Positions 25,370-34,147 of a stretch of DNA of 64,000 bases are shown piece after piece; the stretch's first letter is position 1, and every line of letters starts with the position of its first letter. This DNA comes from G963666535 sp963666535 (lineage in GTDB: Bacteria > Bacillota > Clostridia > Oscillospirales > Oscillospiraceae). A program made the position numbers and the translations under genes. The notes below the pieces were generated by a model. That model was not told the origin of the DNA, searched no databases, and was given only the letters and a program-made list of their open reading frames with translations. The stretch lies in contig OY762913.1 of assembly GCA_963666535.1 (NCBI GenBank), positions 620,001-684,000 of the forward strand, given 5' to 3'.

Positions 25370-27169
25370 CTAATCCGTACGAAGCGGCGGCTTCTGCATC
25401 CCTTGATGTTCCTGAACAGGAGTATGCAAAGTACCGCCTGTTGCAGCATCACTAGGAGGCTCCGATACTTCATCAAAGTCATCCTCATAAGCACAGCCTC
25501 GCTGCAGAATTTCCTGCTCCAACTCGAAGCGGTCAGCATAGGCAACCTTACGAGCTGAACGCTCCTCTATTTCATATGGCTTTTCAAACACAATACCCCA
25601 TTTCAGAAACAGCTTAAGCGTTGTTCGCATTGGACAGCATCCTGTTTTCGCTAATATAAAATGTCCTTTGGGAAGTATTTTTAATTCATCCGGTGTCATC
25701 AATGGTCGCTGAATCATCTGGAGGCTCTGACTGGGATCATTTTTTCCTCTGCTGATTGAGCCCGACATAACCGTCTTATTGCCAAGAGCCTTGGAGAGAA
25801 TATCCGCACTTTCGGAATTTGGGGCAAATCCCCCGAACAGAATATCCTGACAGTTATCGATAATGATGGCAGAACCCTCTTTGCCATAGTTTTTTTGAAG
25901 TTGGGCGAAGGATTGAATAATTGGCACCATACTGATTCTCCGGGAACGACCTGCGGAGAACATCATTTCCATAGATTGAATTTTGGGTATCGTACCAATC
26001 TCGTCTGCGAAAATCATCACACGGTTTGGCAATTTGCCACCGTATTCATCAGCAACTGTCAGCATCTCACGGTAGAGCTGCTGCAAGAACAGAGACACCA
26101 TAAAATACTTAGTCGTATCTTCCTCTGGCAGCACAATAAAAATAGCAGATTTCTCTTTGCAAAAAGTTTCCGTATCCAGCGAGCTATCAAAACACAGGAT
26201 TTGTTCCATCTCCGAATCCAGAAACGCATTAAGTCTAGACATGGCGGTGGAAAGAACAGAAGCCATTGCTTGGTCTGCAGTATTAAGGGCTGCCCCAGCA
26301 AACCACCTTGCTTTATGGTCAACAGGTAGCTTATTCATAAGTAATTGAAACTGACTTTTATTTTTCACAGGAGACGGAGCCAGCAAGTCCTGTATCATTT
26401 TGAACACCGAAATAATGTGTCGTTTTTCCGGGGGACAGTATTCTGCAATCAGCAGAATCACTGATGTTAATAATCCTTCAGCTGCATCATAAAAAAACGC
26501 ATTCTGTCCATAGCCGCTGACATCTTCTCCGCTGCTTGTAATGATGGTCTTAGCCGTAATCTTTGCATACTTTTCTGCTTTTGCCTTGAGGGAGAGGTTA
26601 TCCGGATTCTTCATATAGGCATCCATATACTTATTGACTAAGTGGAGAATGTTATCGCCATCTGATCTAGTTGGATTACGCAGATCCAGCACAGATATTT
26701 TGTATCCGTAGTAGTCTTTGGCAATACCAGCGTAGTTGCGAAACAGATCACCTTTGGTATCGGTGCAGAGCCAACTCATGCCGGAAGCACAGGCGTATTC
26801 GATATTCGGATAGAGAAAGTTTGCGGTTTTACCGACTCCGGCAGCACCAATCATTAAGCAATGAATATCCCCATCATCTACAAGTGCTGTAACCGAACCC
26901 GCCTGTGTCTTACAACCAATCACTAGTCCCTGCACAGTGGGCATATTTTCTCCACATCGCCATTTCATTGGTTCATAGGGTACATGTGTATAAGTCTTTT
27001 TAATCTCGCTTTCTGTCGCGAAGCGGGCTGTACCATGCTGGCCATCACCAACGGTCTTAGACTTGATTCCGTTTAGGGTATAGTAATGTGCCAGCAGAGA
27101 AATAAACCCGATGACAGAAAACATACCAAGCCCGATAACTATCAATGTAATAATTTGTGTTGCTTGCAT
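25370..27169 (-). CDS. virD4: VirD4/TraG-type type IV coupling protein
   Basis: 599 residues. Two N-terminal membrane segments (about 5-30) anchor it, and the cytosolic ATPase has Walker A GAAGVGKTANF (about residue 107-117) and Walker B RVMIFADEIG (about 395-404). It links the relaxase-DNA complex to the transfer channel and pumps DNA. It contains the T4CP stretch QSFAQLQKNYGKEG and ends in a charged tail. It follows the toprim and relaxase genes on the same strand, as in Gram-positive ICEs. Length is typical. Confidence 0.95.
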   Translation of the reverse strand: MQATQIITLIVIGLGMFSVIGFISLLAHYYTLNGIKSKTVGDGQHGTARFATESEIKKTYTHVPYEPMKWRCGENMPTVQGLVIGCKTQAGSVTALVDDGDIHCLMIGAAGVGKTANFLYPNIEYACASGMSWLCTDTKGDLFRNYAGIAKDYYGYKISVLDLRNPTRSDGDNILHLVNKYMDAYMKNPDNLSLKAKAEKYAKITAKTIITSSGEDVSGYGQNAFFYDAAEGLLTSVILLIAEYCPPEKRHIISVFKMIQDLLAPSPVKNKSQFQLLMNKLPVDHKARWFAGAALNTADQAMASVLSTAMSRLNAFLDSEMEQILCFDSSLDTETFCKEKSAIFIVLPEEDTTKYFMVSLFLQQLYREMLTVADEYGGKLPNRVMIFADEIGTIPKIQSMEMMFSAGRSRRISMVPIIQSFAQLQKNYGKEGSAIIIDNCQDILFGGFAPNSESADILSKALGNKTVMSGSISRGKNDPSQSLQMIQRPLMTPDELKILPKGHFILAKTGCCPMRTTLKLFLKWGIVFEKPYEIEERSARKVAYADRFELEQEILQRGCAYEDDFDEVSEPPSDAATGGTLHTPVQEHQGMQKPPLRTD

Positions 27170-27198
27170 TGTTAACCTCCTTTCAAACTTTCAGCAGC

Positions 27199-28626
27199 CT
27201 AAGATAAAGTTAAACCGCTGCTTTGTTTTTCTTCTATCGCTTGTATTTGGACAGCCTGTTGAAGTTCTGCAAGAATAACTCCTTTTAAGCACTCAGCCGC
27301 CAATGTCTCATACTTTTCTGCCCGACTCAGTTTTTCACTTTGCAGTTCAACTTTTGGGGATAAAGAAAGCGACACCAGACAAGTTCTGATGTCGCTCATT
27401 TTGTTTTGGACTTTCCCTCGATTTTTGTATGCCTTGAAGCCGTATCTCAGTCTGCTTTCCACCGTAGATAAATCCCGGCAATGTTCCAGCTGCTTATATT
27501 CCTTAGCCGCAGCAAGCACAGAAAGAGAATTCATATCTCGAAGGCACTCTTTGGCCTGTTCAAATCTGCCCCAATGAAGATGAGCCTTGCACTGTTCATA
27601 AAGATTTGATATTACTTTGATAGAACAATCTACGCTCACAAATTCATGCACTCGTTGGGATACTTGACCGCATACTTCATCCCGAAGCATAAGCTGTGGA
27701 TGTTCCTCCGCAGGGATAGGAACTGCGCCATGCTTTGCTTTTAAATCCTCGTTCCAATCCTTATATTTTGGAACTGCCTGACCGACAGAATAATAACTTT
27801 TTTCCATCAGCACGTCATAGATTCTCTCATTGGCTTCAATGCCTGCCGCATCATGGTCTAGACACAGGACGACATGATCCAGCTGGGGATACAGATCCAA
27901 TAGTCTTAAAATGGATTGTTCCGACACACCATTTAAGGCTGCATAGCTTGCATTCTGCCAATCCTTCTGATGCATGGAAATATAAGAAAGCATATCGATT
28001 GGAGCTTCATACACAAACAAAGTATGAGGATACGGATTTTTTGAAATATAATGAAAGCTATATGCCGGATCGCTGCCCTCCACATTACCCCGAAAGCCAT
28101 CCCCAACCGTCAACGTACTTTTCTTATGAGCATGACGGGGAACACCATTTTCATCTACACCGACAAATACAGCATTATGATAATCCTTATCTTCATAGAG
28201 CAGCTTTGCTTTTGCAAACTCGGTAAGCACATTACGATCAATAAAACGCTGCTTGATGAGGTATGCGAATACTCTCCGCATATCGGTGTTGGCTTCGGGG
28301 AGTTCAAATAACTTTTTCTGTTCTGGCTCACTATTTTTACTGTATTGCTTATATTCCGCTCCTTGTTCACCGCCAAGAAGCAAACTGACCGCTTCCGGAA
28401 AAGACAGATTATATAATCGCTTCACAAGGTCAATGGCATGGCTGCCCTCCTCGGCGGCATGGTCGTACCATTGGCTGCCTCGTACAGTAATGCTGTGGTC
28501 GCTTGCCAATCGTTTGTCCCTGCCGGAGGGCAGGAACTTTTCACCTTGCCTTTGTAAAAAATCTACCAAATTCACAGAGTTGGCTCTTTGCTTTTGTTCA
28601 TCTGTGAAATATACATATCCTGACAT
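27199..28626 (-). CDS. DUF3991/toprim-domain protein (primase-like)
   Basis: 475 residues from the ATG at 28626 (GGAGG seven bases upstream). The N-terminal part (SVNLVDFLQRQGEKFLPSGRDKRL) resembles a CHC2-type primase zinc-ribbon fold without the cysteines, which is typical of DUF3991. A toprim domain follows with the glutamate in FVYEAPIDMLSY (about residue 208) and the acidic pair in VVLCLDHDAAG (about 258-268). Such proteins accompany relaxases in clostridial elements and may prime or process transferred DNA. Its start overlaps nothing; the relaxase gene ends 15 bases upstream. Confidence 0.85.
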   Translation of the reverse strand: MSGYVYFTDEQKQRANSVNLVDFLQRQGEKFLPSGRDKRLASDHSITVRGSQWYDHAAEEGSHAIDLVKRLYNLSFPEAVSLLLGGEQGAEYKQYSKNSEPEQKKLFELPEANTDMRRVFAYLIKQRFIDRNVLTEFAKAKLLYEDKDYHNAVFVGVDENGVPRHAHKKSTLTVGDGFRGNVEGSDPAYSFHYISKNPYPHTLFVYEAPIDMLSYISMHQKDWQNASYAALNGVSEQSILRLLDLYPQLDHVVLCLDHDAAGIEANERIYDVLMEKSYYSVGQAVPKYKDWNEDLKAKHGAVPIPAEEHPQLMLRDEVCGQVSQRVHEFVSVDCSIKVISNLYEQCKAHLHWGRFEQAKECLRDMNSLSVLAAAKEYKQLEHCRDLSTVESRLRYGFKAYKNRGKVQNKMSDIRTCLVSLSLSPKVELQSEKLSRAEKYETLAAECLKGVILAELQQAVQIQAIEEKQSSGLTLS

Positions 28627-28640
28627 CGTAAAACCTCCAA

Positions 28641-31475
28641 TCATAAAGTAAATTGATGTTGCTGCTGTTCGTGGTCATCACGAGCATGACCCCCAGCTTG
28701 TTTTTTCTCCTGTAGCTTTCTTCTGCGTTTACGGTCAATGTGGAATGCACTGCTGCCATTTGCTTTGCGATAATCCTCACGGAACAGATTCTCCAACCTA
28801 TGCATAAGCCTTGTTGCTGCCAGCAGGACTGAGGGACTGCGATACTCATTGATGTGGTCGATGAGAAACTGTGCATAGATGTTTCCCTGTGCAGCTGACG
28901 CAGTCAGCCAATACAGACTTTTTTCTTTATCACGGGGGACATCACCGTCAAAGAAATACAACTTGCCGAGAACATATTGGGCGAATTGATTTCCTTGTTC
29001 GGCAGAGGCAGTAAGCCAGCTGATGGCTGATAACAAATCTTTTGGGACATCCACATCAGAAAGATAAAGTTTACCGAGTTGATATTCTGCATATTCATTT
29101 TTTTGCTTTGCGGATAAAGTGAACAGCTCAATTGCCTTAGCAATATTTTTTTGCACATCTTCTCCTGCAAGATAGAGCTTCGCTAACGCATACTGTGCAA
29201 ACTGATTTCCAAGGTCAGAAGAAAAAGTCAGCCATTTTAAGGCGGTAGTGATATCCTTTGGAATTAACTCGTTTCTGAGATAGAGATTGCCAAGCTGGTA
29301 CGCTGCATACTCATTTTTTTGTTCTGCGGATAAGGTGAACAGCTCTAACGCTTTTTGCATATCTTTGTCTAAATGAATACCATCACGATAGAGTTTCGCA
29401 AGAGCATATTGTGCCGAAGCATTACCTCCATCTACCGCTTTTTCAATCCAAGCCACCGCTTTCAAGGGATCGCCCGTTCCTGTTTCTAGCCACAGCTTAC
29501 CGAGCAGATATTGTGCGTTGACATTACCGAGCTTTGCAGACTTTTCAAGATAGGAAATTGCCGCAGGGATATCTTTTTTAGTACCTGTTCCAGTGTAGAG
29601 CATTTGTCCGATACGGTATTGCAGCTTATCATCGTGACTTTCTGCCTCCAATGAAGAAAATCCGACAAAAGCACTTTTAAAGTACCTGTCGGCTTCCTCT
29701 GTGTTTTTTTGTGTTCCAATTCCATCCCGATACATTTTGGCAAGTTCATAATCTGCATAGGGGTTTCCTTGCATTGCAGAACGAACATAAAGTTCAAGAG
29801 CTGTTTTGTAACTTTTATCCACACCTTGACCACGATAATATAAACCTCCAAGGGAATACTCCGCATACTTATGATTCTTTTCTACTGCCTGTGAAAACCA
29901 AGACGCCGCCTGCTCATAGCTCTGCTCTGTACCAAGTCCTGCAGCAAACATTTTGCCGATACGATACTGAATGTATGCCTTTGGCTTTTCCGCTTCAGCA
30001 GAAAGAAACGCATTCAAGGCTTTCTTATACCATTCATAAGCTACATCCAGATCAATATCACGTCCAACCCCATCTGCGAACATTCGACCGAGGTCATGCA
30101 TCGCCAAAGCATTTCCAATCTCGGCTTCTAAAAGAAACAGCTTGTATGCTTCCTCAAAGTTTTGCTCTATGGTATCGCTGCCATAGAGATATTGCCTTGC
30201 CAGCTTATATTGATAGCTCCAGCCAACATGAAAGGTGAGATCCAGAGTTTCTGGTGGCTCATAAAAATCAGCTTCATCAATCATAGATTCATAGTCATTG
30301 GGAGGAACTTCATCTGACGGTACGGGTTCTGAAGCAAGCTCATCTTCAAAAGTAAAAAGGTGACTGCCGATTTTTAATGCTTCGGTAATCACCATATTTT
30401 TGATGCTCTTAAATTGTTTCTGCTGTGATAACGGAGGCATGGGAACTGTTTTGTTAGTGTAGGTTTTCAGTATTTCACTCTGCCAATCACCCCAAGCGGT
30501 ATATAGCTTCGCTACTTGTTCCATCTTTGCCAGCTCGTCAACAATCTGGTCTATGGTAGTTTTTACATCCGCTTTAAGATAGCCATATACTTTTTTGCCT
30601 CCTGTGTTTTGTAATCGTTGTGATAGCAACACCATTTTTTCTTCAATTACTCTATTTTCACAAGTACCTAATGCAATTTGGCGAAGCAGCTCTTCTATGA
30701 CAGCAGCAGAGCCTTGTTTGAGTGATGCTCTTGCTTGATTTTGCTGTTCATAAATGTTAGCAAAGTCCTGACGAAAAATATCATGTGCAATTTCTGACCG
30801 CATAGCTTCAATGGCTGGCTCAGTGAGAAAACCATCATTGTCTTTGGCGGAGTAAACCATCAAATGCACATGCGGATGATGGCTTTCGTTATGAAAAGCA
30901 CAGTACCATCGGAGGTTCTCACTGTCAATTTTCATATACTTGGAAAGCATAGCTTTTTTGCTGCGGATTAAATCCTGCCATTGCTTTCCGCTGTCATAAC
31001 CAAGCCGAGCTGCATCCTCTCTACGGAGGCTGATGACATGAGTCCAGACTGCACCTTTGTGATTCACAACATCATCCTGCACCTGAGCCAAGACCACAGG
31101 AGTTCCGGCATCGGTAAACAGCCCATGTTCACCAATTCTTTCCACACGAGGACGATTAGCAATATAATCTACATAATTTTCTCGTTTGCCAATGAGGTTG
31201 ATGTTTTGCTCCAAGGCAAGAGAAATAAATTCAGTTGCGTTGCCAATAGTCGGGTTCAAACAATAATCGTTGTATTCCAGCATATCCTTTGCCACCTGAA
31301 TATCTCGTATGAGCTGCTTGATTAACTTTTGCTGATTCACAGTAACCGGAAGCTCCAGTTTACTTTTATCTATTTTTTCTACACCCTCACGTGTTCCAAT
31401 GTATTTCACATAGTTGGCAAGCTGGGCTGGGGGTGCATCTCGCATATAGTGTGAGGTGAATATTATTTTGGGCAT
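28641..31475 (-). CDS. MOBP-type relaxase fused to a Sel1-repeat domain
   Basis: 944 residues. Residues 1-250 form the relaxase: the N-terminal tyrosine-rich segment ANYVKYIGTREGVEK and motif III HNESHHPHVHL near residue 195, the metal-binding histidine cluster of MOBP (MobL/MobP-like) enzymes. It nicks oriT and pilots the strand. From about residue 425 to 890, about twelve Sel1/TPR-like repeats follow, each of about 36 residues with an AxYxLGxLY core, and then a basic tail. The start has AAAGGAG six bases upstream. A diverged copy of its first 34 codons lies at 33954-34055. The Sel1 part probably holds partner proteins, which is inference. Confidence 0.92.
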   Translation of the reverse strand: MPKIIFTSHYMRDAPPAQLANYVKYIGTREGVEKIDKSKLELPVTVNQQKLIKQLIRDIQVAKDMLEYNDYCLNPTIGNATEFISLALEQNINLIGKRENYVDYIANRPRVERIGEHGLFTDAGTPVVLAQVQDDVVNHKGAVWTHVISLRREDAARLGYDSGKQWQDLIRSKKAMLSKYMKIDSENLRWYCAFHNESHHPHVHLMVYSAKDNDGFLTEPAIEAMRSEIAHDIFRQDFANIYEQQNQARASLKQGSAAVIEELLRQIALGTCENRVIEEKMVLLSQRLQNTGGKKVYGYLKADVKTTIDQIVDELAKMEQVAKLYTAWGDWQSEILKTYTNKTVPMPPLSQQKQFKSIKNMVITEALKIGSHLFTFEDELASEPVPSDEVPPNDYESMIDEADFYEPPETLDLTFHVGWSYQYKLARQYLYGSDTIEQNFEEAYKLFLLEAEIGNALAMHDLGRMFADGVGRDIDLDVAYEWYKKALNAFLSAEAEKPKAYIQYRIGKMFAAGLGTEQSYEQAASWFSQAVEKNHKYAEYSLGGLYYRGQGVDKSYKTALELYVRSAMQGNPYADYELAKMYRDGIGTQKNTEEADRYFKSAFVGFSSLEAESHDDKLQYRIGQMLYTGTGTKKDIPAAISYLEKSAKLGNVNAQYLLGKLWLETGTGDPLKAVAWIEKAVDGGNASAQYALAKLYRDGIHLDKDMQKALELFTLSAEQKNEYAAYQLGNLYLRNELIPKDITTALKWLTFSSDLGNQFAQYALAKLYLAGEDVQKNIAKAIELFTLSAKQKNEYAEYQLGKLYLSDVDVPKDLLSAISWLTASAEQGNQFAQYVLGKLYFFDGDVPRDKEKSLYWLTASAAQGNIYAQFLIDHINEYRSPSVLLAATRLMHRLENLFREDYRKANGSSAFHIDRKRRRKLQEKKQAGGHARDDHEQQQHQFTL

Positions 31476-31512
31476 GACTAACTCCTTTCTTTCTGATTTT
31501 TGGCAAAGAAAA

Positions 31513-31534
31513 GAGCGACCACTATTGATCGCTC
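31513..31534 (-). terminator. Terminator hairpin in front of the relaxase gene
   Basis: GAGCGA (31513-31518) and TCGCTC (31529-31534) pair; on the minus strand TTTTCTTTG follows. It separates the cargo gene 31565-32758 from the relaxase RBS. A homologous hairpin lies at 34088-34105 in front of the relaxase relic. Confidence 0.7.
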
Positions 31535-31564
31535 AAGAAACACCTTGCAATTTGCATTTTAGTA

Positions 31565-32758
31565 TTAATAAGAGTGCATTTCACATTCGTAATCATAAAT
31601 AGCCGAAAGCATCGAGTCACAACCATCTAAAAAATTAAATATACCTTGCATCCAACCATATATGTGTGCAAAGTCCAGTTTTTGACTAACAAATCTATGT
31701 TGCAACCCATAATTAACAGGATATCGAAAAGTATCCCCATGTTTATCTACTGCGCTCAATTTTTGAATACACGTTTCTGCAATTCCTATTTGTGATAGGT
31801 CTTCATTACTCTCTTTTGCATAGTATTCAATCATGGGTCGAACATTTTTCCATAAGTCTTTGTATAATAAGTGGCTATTCTTCTTGGCTTTCCTTAAATG
31901 CTCAGAAACTCGAAAATCATTTTTAGCAAATAGCAATCTTTTTAAGCTAAGTTCAATTGCATTTCGAAGCAGAAAAGTAACGGGAAATAGTAATTGCATT
32001 TTTGACAGGCCGTTAGTTTGTGAAAATACATACTCTGCTACATTTGAGTACCCTACAATTTGTTTGTGAAATCCATCGCCCCACGGAGATTCATATAACT
32101 GGCAGTTCCCAATTCCATGCGGAGCAAAATGTAAAAAATTTGTACTCATAGTACAGTCAATGTCCGCTTGATATTTTTCTGGATTATATTTCTCCTCTAC
32201 ACATTTGAATAAAATTGAATAGCATTGCTCAAATCCGTTGGCCATGTCTACAACATCCAAAAAGTCATTAGAGTAATCGCTTAAAAAGTCATCTCTAAAA
32301 GGATACCTAAACAAATCAGAACCTCTATCTACTATTTCTAAATTTGCTAAATATTTTTCAAGCCAACTTATCTCGTCTTCACTTAATCGAATATTCTCTG
32401 AAAGTGCTTTATATTGTGTAAACAAACTTTCAACATTATGCTTGTGTTGCACAAAGATACTTGAAAGCTGATTTTTATTACTTATGCACGGTATAATTAA
32501 TGCTTTGCATAGTAACTCAATGGCCTGCCTATACATATACATTCCCGGTAGAAACCACATATCACATTTAATATTATCATCGCCAGAATTCACAATTTCG
32601 GTTAACGTCATATGAGCACACTCATAATAAGATTCTGCCAAAAAAACAAAATCATCATAAATACTTCTATTCCACGTAATACACACCACTTCCGTTGACT
32701 TCTTTATATCGTAGAAATCACTGCTAGCAACTATCCAAAATCTATCAGGTTTAATCAT
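31565..32758 (-). CDS. Protein of unknown function with an internal duplication (HEPN-like helical repeats)
   Basis: About 397 residues, mostly helical, no signal peptide. The two halves are alike: RQAIELLCKALI (about residue 79) with FRYP about 73 residues later, and RNAIELSLKRLL (about 267) with FRYP about 79 later. The R-x-AIEL-x-x-K-x-L-L pattern followed by a K/H-rich helix resembles HEPN-type helical proteins often found in toxin and phage-defence genes, but a clear R-x4-6-H site is not seen. It lies nine bases behind the next cargo gene, and both are AT-rich compared with the transfer genes around them. Function unknown; a defence role is a guess. Confidence 0.6.
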   Translation of the reverse strand: MIKPDRFWIVASSDFYDIKKSTEVVCITWNRSIYDDFVFLAESYYECAHMTLTEIVNSGDDNIKCDMWFLPGMYMYRQAIELLCKALIIPCISNKNQLSSIFVQHKHNVESLFTQYKALSENIRLSEDEISWLEKYLANLEIVDRGSDLFRYPFRDDFLSDYSNDFLDVVDMANGFEQCYSILFKCVEEKYNPEKYQADIDCTMSTNFLHFAPHGIGNCQLYESPWGDGFHKQIVGYSNVAEYVFSQTNGLSKMQLLFPVTFLLRNAIELSLKRLLFAKNDFRVSEHLRKAKKNSHLLYKDLWKNVRPMIEYYAKESNEDLSQIGIAETCIQKLSAVDKHGDTFRYPVNYGLQHRFVSQKLDFAHIYGWMQGIFNFLDGCDSMLSAIYDYECEMHSY

Positions 32759-32767
32759 AGGCACCTC

Positions 32768-33823
32768 TCAACAGTCTTTATTGTTTTTTTCTAAAATCCT
32801 GATAATATTGATTGTTGTTGCTACTGCGTTATAGCATAGTTCGGCATCTAAAGATGAAGCTGTCCTATTGTGTGTCAGTTCATTTGAAAAATCTATTGCT
32901 GCCTTAGCAAACTTTAATTCGCGAGGATTCTCTCTATGTTTAAGACAATAGTTTATATAAGCCTCAAGCATTCTTTTAGAATCAGATTTTCCTATATCGG
33001 TTCCATCTACAGATGGGTGCTTGTCTTTATCAAAAATCAATTGAGCTAAAGTTATTAACACCTCTCTACCATACATTCCAACTGACTGGTAATCTTCTGT
33101 GATGGATGCACTTACCAATATTTCTTTCATTCGAGAAATAGCATTGTCAACTTTTTCCCATCCAATCGGAATATAGTTGGACAGTGTATTATTTTGTACC
33201 TTCGAGTTTACTATTGTGCTGATAATCTCTGCATATAAACTTTTAATATACGCACGTCGACTTTGATAAGTAGATAATTTTTTCTCATTATAGTCATTAT
33301 ACCAATCCCATAAATCATCATAAGTATTAGGATTGTAAAGACAGATTGTTTTAAGCAAAGAGCAGAGTCTCTGATGCTCAACTTTATACTGTTCATCAAT
33401 GTCTTGAATTCTTAAAATCCCAGTACCAACTTTAATTAATGTTTCCTTTTCTTTTTCCAACTTGGTTAATATTGATTGTTTGTTTTCCGTTGCTTCGAGA
33501 GCTTCCCAATCTACACATTGTTCAATTTTAGCAACAAATATAACATTGTTGATAATGTCAGATTCATCTATGTAAAAACTTTTAAGAGCTTGCTGGATAA
33601 TATCTTGATATGTTTCCTTATCATCATATATCTCGGAATAATCAGTAAAATTTAAATGAAATAGCAAATCGTAAAAGTCAATACCTCCATTCCAATTATC
33701 ATGATCTCTCCATTCCATTACATATTCAGACCTTTTTATCAAGTCAATGATCTTAGTATGTTTGCTTAATCTTAAATTTTGTATAATCATTGAAACAATC
33801 TTATCTAACTGTTCACCTGCCAT
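32768..33823 (-). CDS. Protein of unknown function with a HEPN-like C-terminal domain
   Basis: 351 residues without membrane segments. The C-terminal 130 residues (SVGMYGREVLITLAQLIFD, later NELTHNRTASSLDAELCYNA) form a helical domain like the C-terminal part of several abortive-infection proteins. The N-terminal part has a D/W-rich region not recognised. Start ATG at 33823 with AGAGGTGA upstream. It is the first gene of a two-gene AT-rich cargo unit with 31565-32758, bounded by a relaxase relic on one side and the intact relaxase on the other. A defence function is possible but unproven. Confidence 0.55.
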   Translation of the reverse strand: MAGEQLDKIVSMIIQNLRLSKHTKIIDLIKRSEYVMEWRDHDNWNGGIDFYDLLFHLNFTDYSEIYDDKETYQDIIQQALKSFYIDESDIINNVIFVAKIEQCVDWEALEATENKQSILTKLEKEKETLIKVGTGILRIQDIDEQYKVEHQRLCSLLKTICLYNPNTYDDLWDWYNDYNEKKLSTYQSRRAYIKSLYAEIISTIVNSKVQNNTLSNYIPIGWEKVDNAISRMKEILVSASITEDYQSVGMYGREVLITLAQLIFDKDKHPSVDGTDIGKSDSKRMLEAYINYCLKHRENPRELKFAKAAIDFSNELTHNRTASSLDAELCYNAVATTINIIRILEKNNKDC

Positions 33824-33953
33824 TTACAATCACCTCTTTTATTCCTGTATTTTTAAGGATAATTATACCATCCATAGTTCTGTAAGTCATCACTATTTGA
33901 TTAACATCTAAAAAGCCATGCCACTTCGTCGTATGTGGAAGTACCTGTTCGTC

Positions 33954-34055
33954 TTTCTCCACACCCTCACAAGTGCTAGTATATTTTACATAATTTGCAA
34001 TTTAGGATGAATACGCATCTCGCATATAGTGTGAGGTGAATATGATCTTGTGCAT
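33954..34055 (-). pseudogene. Relic of the relaxase 5' end (34 codons)
   Basis: Reading from an ATG at 34055, 25 of 34 codons match the first 34 residues of the intact relaxase (KIIFTSHYMRDA, ANYVKY, EGVEK) without any gap; codon 18 is a TAA stop. Similarity also extends upstream through the RBS region to the GAGCGA hairpin (34088-34105 compared with 31513-31534), and ends after EGVEK. So a relaxase once started here, and cargo DNA now separates this start from the functional gene, which carries its own diverged 5' end. Confidence 0.9.
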
Positions 34056-34087
34056 GATGGCTTCCTTCCAGATTTTTATTCAAAAAA

Positions 34088-34105
34088 GAGCGACCGTAAT
34101 CGCTC
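34088..34105 (-). terminator. Terminator hairpin in front of the relaxase relic
   Basis: GAGCGA and TCGCTC arms with a six-base loop, six T after it on the minus strand. It follows the stop of the gene 34148-35020 and corresponds to the hairpin at 31513-31534. Confidence 0.7.
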
Positions 34106-34147
34106 AATTTATAATATATGTATATAAATACTATAAATTCCAAATCA

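Noticed and set aside
25357..25545. N-terminal extension of the small HTH protein to 147 residues
   Set aside because: The extension overlaps the virD4 coding sequence in another frame, and the RBS lies directly before the ATG at 25356.
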